Assembly (NCBI GenBank): GCA_039807745.1
Contig: JBDHRV010000126.1
Location: 1 to 10,576 of the forward strand
Direction: 5' to 3'
DNA: 10,576 bases
Origin: JAEUMW01 sp039807745
GTDB taxonomy: Bacteria; Pseudomonadota; Gammaproteobacteria; Burkholderiales; JAEUMW01
Part shown: positions 7,114-10,576 of the stretch, in pieces
How positions within the stretch are numbered: position 1 is the first letter of the stretch
Layout of the letters: each line of letters starts with the position of its first letter
Translations under genes and position numbers: made by a program
Notes under the pieces: generated by a model
The model's input: the letters and a program-made list of their open reading frames with translations, nothing else
Told to the model about the DNA's origin: nothing
Databases searched by the model: none

Positions 7114-10100
7114 ATGATCGAAGCGCTCATCCGGGCCGCGCTCAAGCAGCGGATCGTCGTGGTTGTCGTCGCGCTGGGACTCGTCGTGGCGGGCATCGAC
7201 GGGCTGCGGCGGATCGCGGTCGACGCCTTTCCCGACGTGACCAACATCCAGGTGCAGATCGCCGCCGAAGCGCCGGGGCGCTCCCCGGTGGAGGTGGAGC
7301 GTTTCGTCACCGTGCCGCTCGAGATCGCGATGACGGGGCTGCCGGGCTTGACCGAAATGCGCTCGGTCAACCGCAATGCGCTGTCGCAGATCACGCTCGT
7401 CTTCACCGACGACACGGATGTGTACTTCGCGCGGCAGCTCGTGATGGAGCGCCTGCTGGAGGTCGGCGACCACTTGCCGCCGGGGGTCAAGCCGGTGCTG
7501 GGGCCGGTGTCCACCGGGCTCGGCGAGGTGTACCAGTACACGCTCGAGCGGCCCGACGACGGCAAGTCCGCCCTCACCGAGCGCGAGCTCACCGAGCGGC
7601 GCACGATCCAGGACTGGGTCGTGCGACCGCTGCTGCGCGGCATTCCCGGCGTCGCCGACGTGAACTCCATCGGCGGGCTCGAGAAACAGTATCAAGTGCT
7701 CGTCGATCCGGATCGGCTGCGGCACTATGGCGTCACGCCCAAGGACGTCTATACGGCGCTCGCCAACAACAACGCGAATGCAGGCGGCGGCGTGCTGCGC
7801 CGGGACGCCGAGCAGTATCTCGTGCGCGGCATCGGTCTCATCGCCTCACTCGACGACATCGCGAGCATCGTGCTGAAGGAGCGGGACGAAACGCCGGTCT
7901 TCGTGCGCGACGTGGCGCAGGTGTCGTTCGGCCACGCCGTGCGCTTCGGCGCGGTCATCAAGAACGGCGACACCGAGTCGGTCGGCGGTATCGTGCTGAT
8001 GATTCGCGGCGGCAACGCGAAGGAAATCGTCGGCCGCGTCAAGCAGCGGGTCAAGGAGATCAACGACAAGGGGATGCTCCCGAACGGGCTCAAGATCGTT
8101 CCCTACTACGACCGTACCGATCTCGTGAACGCCGCGATCTGGACCGTGACCAAGGTCCTGATCGAGGGCATCGTGCTGGTCGTCATCGTGCTCTTCCTCT
8201 TCCTCGGCGATCTGCGATCGAGTCTGATCGTCGTCGCCACCCTGATCGTGACGCCGCTCGTCACCTTTCTGGTCATGAACGAGTACGAGCTCTCGGCGAA
8301 CCTGATGTCGCTCGGCGGGCTGGCGATCGCCATCGGCATGATGGTCGACGGCTCCGTGGTGGTGGTGGAGAACACCTACCGCCACCTCGGCGAGGCGAAG
8401 GACAGCGGGGAGAGCCGCACCTTCGTGGTGCTGCGCGCCGCGGTGGAGGTCGGCACGCCGGTGCTGTTCGGTGTCGGCATCATCTGCCTCGTCTTCCTGC
8501 CGCTGATGACGCTGCAGGGCATGGAAGGCAAGATGTTCGCGCCGCTCGCCTACGTGATCGCGATCGCGATGTTCGTGTCGCTCGTGCTATCGCTCACGCT
8601 GTCGCCGGTCTTGTGCTCCTACTTCCTCAAGGGCGGCGCGGAGCACGACACGAGGCTCGTCCGGCTCGTGAAGGGGCCGTATCTGCGCCTGCTGGACTGG
8701 GCGCTGGAGCGCCCGAGCACGGTCGTGCTCGGCGGCGTGATGCTGCTCGCTGCGAGCATCGCCGCCTTTCCGCTGCTCGGCACGTCGTTCATCCCCGAGA
8801 TGAAGGAAGGGGCGATCGTCCCCGGGGTCAATCGGGTGACCAACATGTCGCTCGAAGAATCGATCGAGCTCGAAACCGAAGCCATGCGCCTCGTGAAGGA
8901 GGTGCCAGGCGTTGCGATGGTCGTCTCGCAGCTCGGTCGCAGCGAGAACCCGACCGATCCGCAGCCGGAAAACGAGTCGACACCGATCGCGACGGTCAAG
9001 CTCGACTCGGAGCTGCCGCCGGGCTGGGACCAGAACGACGTCGCCGCGGCGATCCGCGAGAAACTTCAGGCGCTCCCGGGCGTTCAGATCGTCATGGCAC
9101 AGCCGATTTCCGACCGGGTCGACGAGCTCGTCACGGGGGTCCGCTCCGACATTGCGATCAAGATTTTCGGCGACGACATCGAGGTGCTGAAGGAGAAGGC
9201 GGACGAGGTGGTGCAACTGCTCGGCACGATCCGGGGAGCCTCCGACATCCGCCTCGAGCGCGTGAGCGGCCAGCAATATCTCACCATCCAGATCGACCGC
9301 AAGGCGATCGCCCGTCACGGCATCAACGTCGCCGACATCAACGACATCATCGAGATCGCGATCCGGGGGCGGGTCGCGACCGAGGTCTACGAGGGCGAGC
9401 GGCGGTTTTCCGCCGCGGTCCGCTTCCCGCCCGAGTTTCGCAACAACGCCGACAAGATTGCGCAGATCCTCGTGCGCTCGCCCAACGGCGCGCTCATTCC
9501 GCTCAAGGATCTCGCCAGGATCGAGCTCGTGGAGGGACCGGCCCAGGTGAGCCGCGAGACGGCAAAGCGCCGCATCGTCGTGGGCGCCAACGTGCACGGG
9601 CGCGACCTGGGCGGCTTCGTGGCGGAGTTGCAGGCGGCCGCGGCAAAGCAGATCGAGCTGCCCGAGGGCTATTACTTCTCGTGGGGCGGGCAGTTCGAGA
9701 ATCTGCAGCGCGCCACCCGGCGGCTGGCGATCATCATCCCGATCACCATCGGGGCGATCTTCTTCCTGCTGTTTCTGCTGTTCAATTCGGTGCGCTACGC
9801 CACGATCATCATCCTGGTGTTGCCGTTCGCCTCGATTGGAGGCATCTTCGCCTTGCTCGGCACCGGCGAGTACTTGTCCGTGCCGGCCTCGGTGGGCTTC
9901 ATCACGCTCTGGGGCATTGCGGTGCTGAACGGCGTCGTGCTGGTGACGTACATCCGCAGTCTGCGCGAGGAGGGGATGGCGCAGCGGGCGGCGATCGTGC
10001 AGGGCTGCACGCATCGCTTGCGGCCGGTGCTGATGACGGCCACCGTGGCGATGCTGGGGCTGATCCCGTTTCTGTTCGCGACCGGGCCGGGGTCGGAGGT

Positions 10101-10215
10101 GCAGCGGCCGCTGGCGGTGGTGGTGATCGGCGGGCTGATCACGTCGACGCTGCTGACGTTGGTCGTGCTGCCCGCGGTCTACGGGTGGTTCGAAGAGGAA
10201 AAAATCGAGGCGTAA
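7114..10215 (+). CDS. czcA: Heavy-metal RND efflux pump (CzcA/CusA family, HME5-like motif)
   Basis: This is the inner-membrane proton-driven antiporter of the HME-RND family, working as a trimer. It has 1033 residues, slightly short of the usual 1040-1065. Twelve membrane segments are visible: about 13-29, six between 345 and 556, and five between 870 and 1022. Large periplasmic loops lie between TM1/TM2 and TM7/TM8. TM4 contains A406-I-G-x3-D412-G-S-x3-V418-E-N420. Asp412 and Glu419 match the conserved proton-relay acids, while the first Asp of the CzcA 'DFG' form is replaced. Against CusA, as I remember its sequence, the three pore methionines (573, 623, 672) align with Gly571, Thr623 and Glu671. 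The surrounding DELVTGVRSDIAIKIFGDD resembles CzcA. A divalent metal is therefore more likely than Cu/Ag. Only three bases separate it from czcB and no clear Shine-Dalgarno is seen, so translation is probably coupled. Confidence 0.95.
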   Translation: MIEALIRAALKQRIVVVVVALGLVVAGIDGLRRIAVDAFPDVTNIQVQIAAEAPGRSPVEVERFVTVPLEIAMTGLPGLTEMRSVNRNALSQITLVFTDDTDVYFARQLVMERLLEVGDHLPPGVKPVLGPVSTGLGEVYQYTLERPDDGKSALTERELTERRTIQDWVVRPLLRGIPGVADVNSIGGLEKQYQVLVDPDRLRHYGVTPKDVYTALANNNANAGGGVLRRDAEQYLVRGIGLIASLDDIASIVLKERDETPVFVRDVAQVSFGHAVRFGAVIKNGDTESVGGIVLMIRGGNAKEIVGRVKQRVKEINDKGMLPNGLKIVPYYDRTDLVNAAIWTVTKVLIEGIVLVVIVLFLFLGDLRSSLIVVATLIVTPLVTFLVMNEYELSANLMSLGGLAIAIGMMVDGSVVVVENTYRHLGEAKDSGESRTFVVLRAAVEVGTPVLFGVGIICLVFLPLMTLQGMEGKMFAPLAYVIAIAMFVSLVLSLTLSPVLCSYFLKGGAEHDTRLVRLVKGPYLRLLDWALERPSTVVLGGVMLLAASIAAFPLLGTSFIPEMKEGAIVPGVNRVTNMSLEESIELETEAMRLVKEVPGVAMVVSQLGRSENPTDPQPENESTPIATVKLDSELPPGWDQNDVAAAIREKLQALPGVQIVMAQPISDRVDELVTGVRSDIAIKIFGDDIEVLKEKADEVVQLLGTIRGASDIRLERVSGQQYLTIQIDRKAIARHGINVADINDIIEIAIRGRVATEVYEGERRFSAAVRFPPEFRNNADKIAQILVRSPNGALIPLKDLARIELVEGPAQVSRETAKRRIVVGANVHGRDLGGFVAELQAAAAKQIELPEGYYFSWGGQFENLQRATRRLAIIIPITIGAIFFLLFLLFNSVRYATIIILVLPFASIGGIFALLGTGEYLSVPASVGFITLWGIAVLNGVVLVTYIRSLREEGMAQRAAIVQGCTHRLRPVLMTATVAMLGLIPFLFATGPGSEVQRPLAVVVIGGLITSTLLTLVVLPAVYGWFEEEKIEA

Positions 10216-10230
10216 GGGAGCCAGGAGACA

Positions 10231-10235
10231 AGGAG
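10231..10235 (+). promoter_or_regulatory. Strong ribosome binding site before the PII-like gene
   Basis: AGGAG, eight bases before the ATG at 10244, is the clearest Shine-Dalgarno in the plus-strand operon. The genes before it rely on weak sites or overlap, so the PII-like protein may be made in excess over the pump. Confidence 0.7.
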
Positions 10236-10243
10236 AACCGTTC

Positions 10244-10576
10244 ATGAAGGAGATCAAGGCCGTGGTGCAGCCGTCCCGGCTGCCCAAGATACGCCGGGCC
10301 TTCCGTCACGTGAAGGACTTCCCGGGAATGACGATCACCAAGGTCGAGGGGTGCAGCCGCTCGCTGGAGCATGAGCGGGTAACCATCCGCGAGGAGCTCA
10401 CCGAATTCAGCCCCAAGGTGCGCATCGAGATCGTGGCACCCGATCACATGGTCGAAGGCATCCTGCAGGTGCTGGTCGAGGTGTCTTCCACGGGCCAGCG
10501 GGGCGATGGCATCGTGTGGGTGACCGAGGCCCAGCGCATGATTCGCATCTCCGAGCAGGCGAACGTGCTCGACTGA
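10244..10576 (+). CDS. PII-like signal protein, PII-NG group, linked to metal efflux
   Basis: This 110-residue member of the GlnB/PII superfamily is expected to be a cytoplasmic trimer. It aligns with GlnB almost end to end: MKEIKAVVQPSRL at the start, PKVRIEIVAPD (57-67), B-loop T83-G-x-x-G-D-G89 for ATP phosphates, and RMIRI (98-102) in the C-loop. Lys58 is present. The T-loop (about 36-55) is one residue shorter than in GlnB. There is no tyrosine anywhere, so uridylylation at Tyr51 is impossible, and the position of Gln39, which helps hold Mg-ATP and 2-oxoglutarate, is Ser40. The literature describes a 'PII-NG' group encoded beside heavy-metal RND pumps, and this gene fits it by both sequence and place. 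It follows czcA by 28 bases with a strong ribosome binding site. A role in gating the pump or signalling energy state to it is inference. The stop codon coincides with the window end, so downstream genes are unseen. Confidence 0.93.
   Translation: MKEIKAVVQPSRLPKIRRAFRHVKDFPGMTITKVEGCSRSLEHERVTIREELTEFSPKVRIEIVAPDHMVEGILQVLVEVSSTGQRGDGIVWVTEAQRMIRISEQANVLD

Noticed and set aside
5938..7725. 595-codon minus-strand frame opposite czcB and czcA
   Set aside because: Antisense shadow with Arg/His/Asp-rich composition, while the plus strand encodes intact RND proteins here.
8587..10287. 566-codon minus-strand frame opposite czcA
   Set aside because: Same kind of antisense shadow. It spans the real czcA stop and the PII-like start.

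Overview
The window is GC-rich with strong third-position G/C bias and carries six genes on two divergent blocks. The gene types suggest a betaproteobacterium or close relative: a DUF3683-headed giant flavin/iron-sulfur oxidoreductase, a CzcCBA-type metal efflux operon and a PII-like protein at the operon's end. This is an inference from family content, not from a search. No RNA gene, insertion sequence, CRISPR array, integrase or attachment site is visible, and base use is even across the window.

Left block (1-4312, minus strand): a 1280-residue cytoplasmic oxidoreductase is followed 57 bases downstream by a 126-residue tautomerase-superfamily protein. The oxidoreductase joins, in one chain, an N-terminal DUF3683 region, a GlcD/D-lactate-dehydrogenase-like FAD module, two 4Fe-4S motifs and two cysteine-rich CCG domains. 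It probably oxidises a 2-hydroxyacid, substrate unknown. The two genes probably share a transcript, and there may be a pathway link, but the sequence does not prove one.

Middle (4313-4639): a 327-base divergent control region. On the plus-strand side it holds a candidate promoter (-10 TAGAAT), a perfect 6-5-6 inverted repeat just upstream of that -10 box, a second short perfect palindrome further upstream, and an imperfect hairpin at the start of the predicted leader. No regulator gene lies in the window.

Right block (4640-10576, plus strand): a tight four-gene operon. It encodes an outer-membrane channel (CzcC/TolC type), a lipoprotein periplasmic adaptor (CzcB type), an inner-membrane proton-driven heavy-metal RND pump (CzcA type) and a 110-residue PII-like signal protein. 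The first three would form one envelope-spanning export complex. The pump's TM4 motif reads AIG-x3-DGS-x3-VEN, the pattern called HME5 in the Nies classification. It also lacks the three copper-binding methionines of CusA, so a divalent metal is a better guess than Cu/Ag. The PII-like protein fits the 'PII-NG' group already known to sit beside such pumps. It keeps the ATP-binding B-loop but has lost the uridylylated tyrosine and the Gln39 position used in 2-oxoglutarate binding. It is the most interesting gene here: a nucleotide-sensing protein apparently dedicated to a metal pump.
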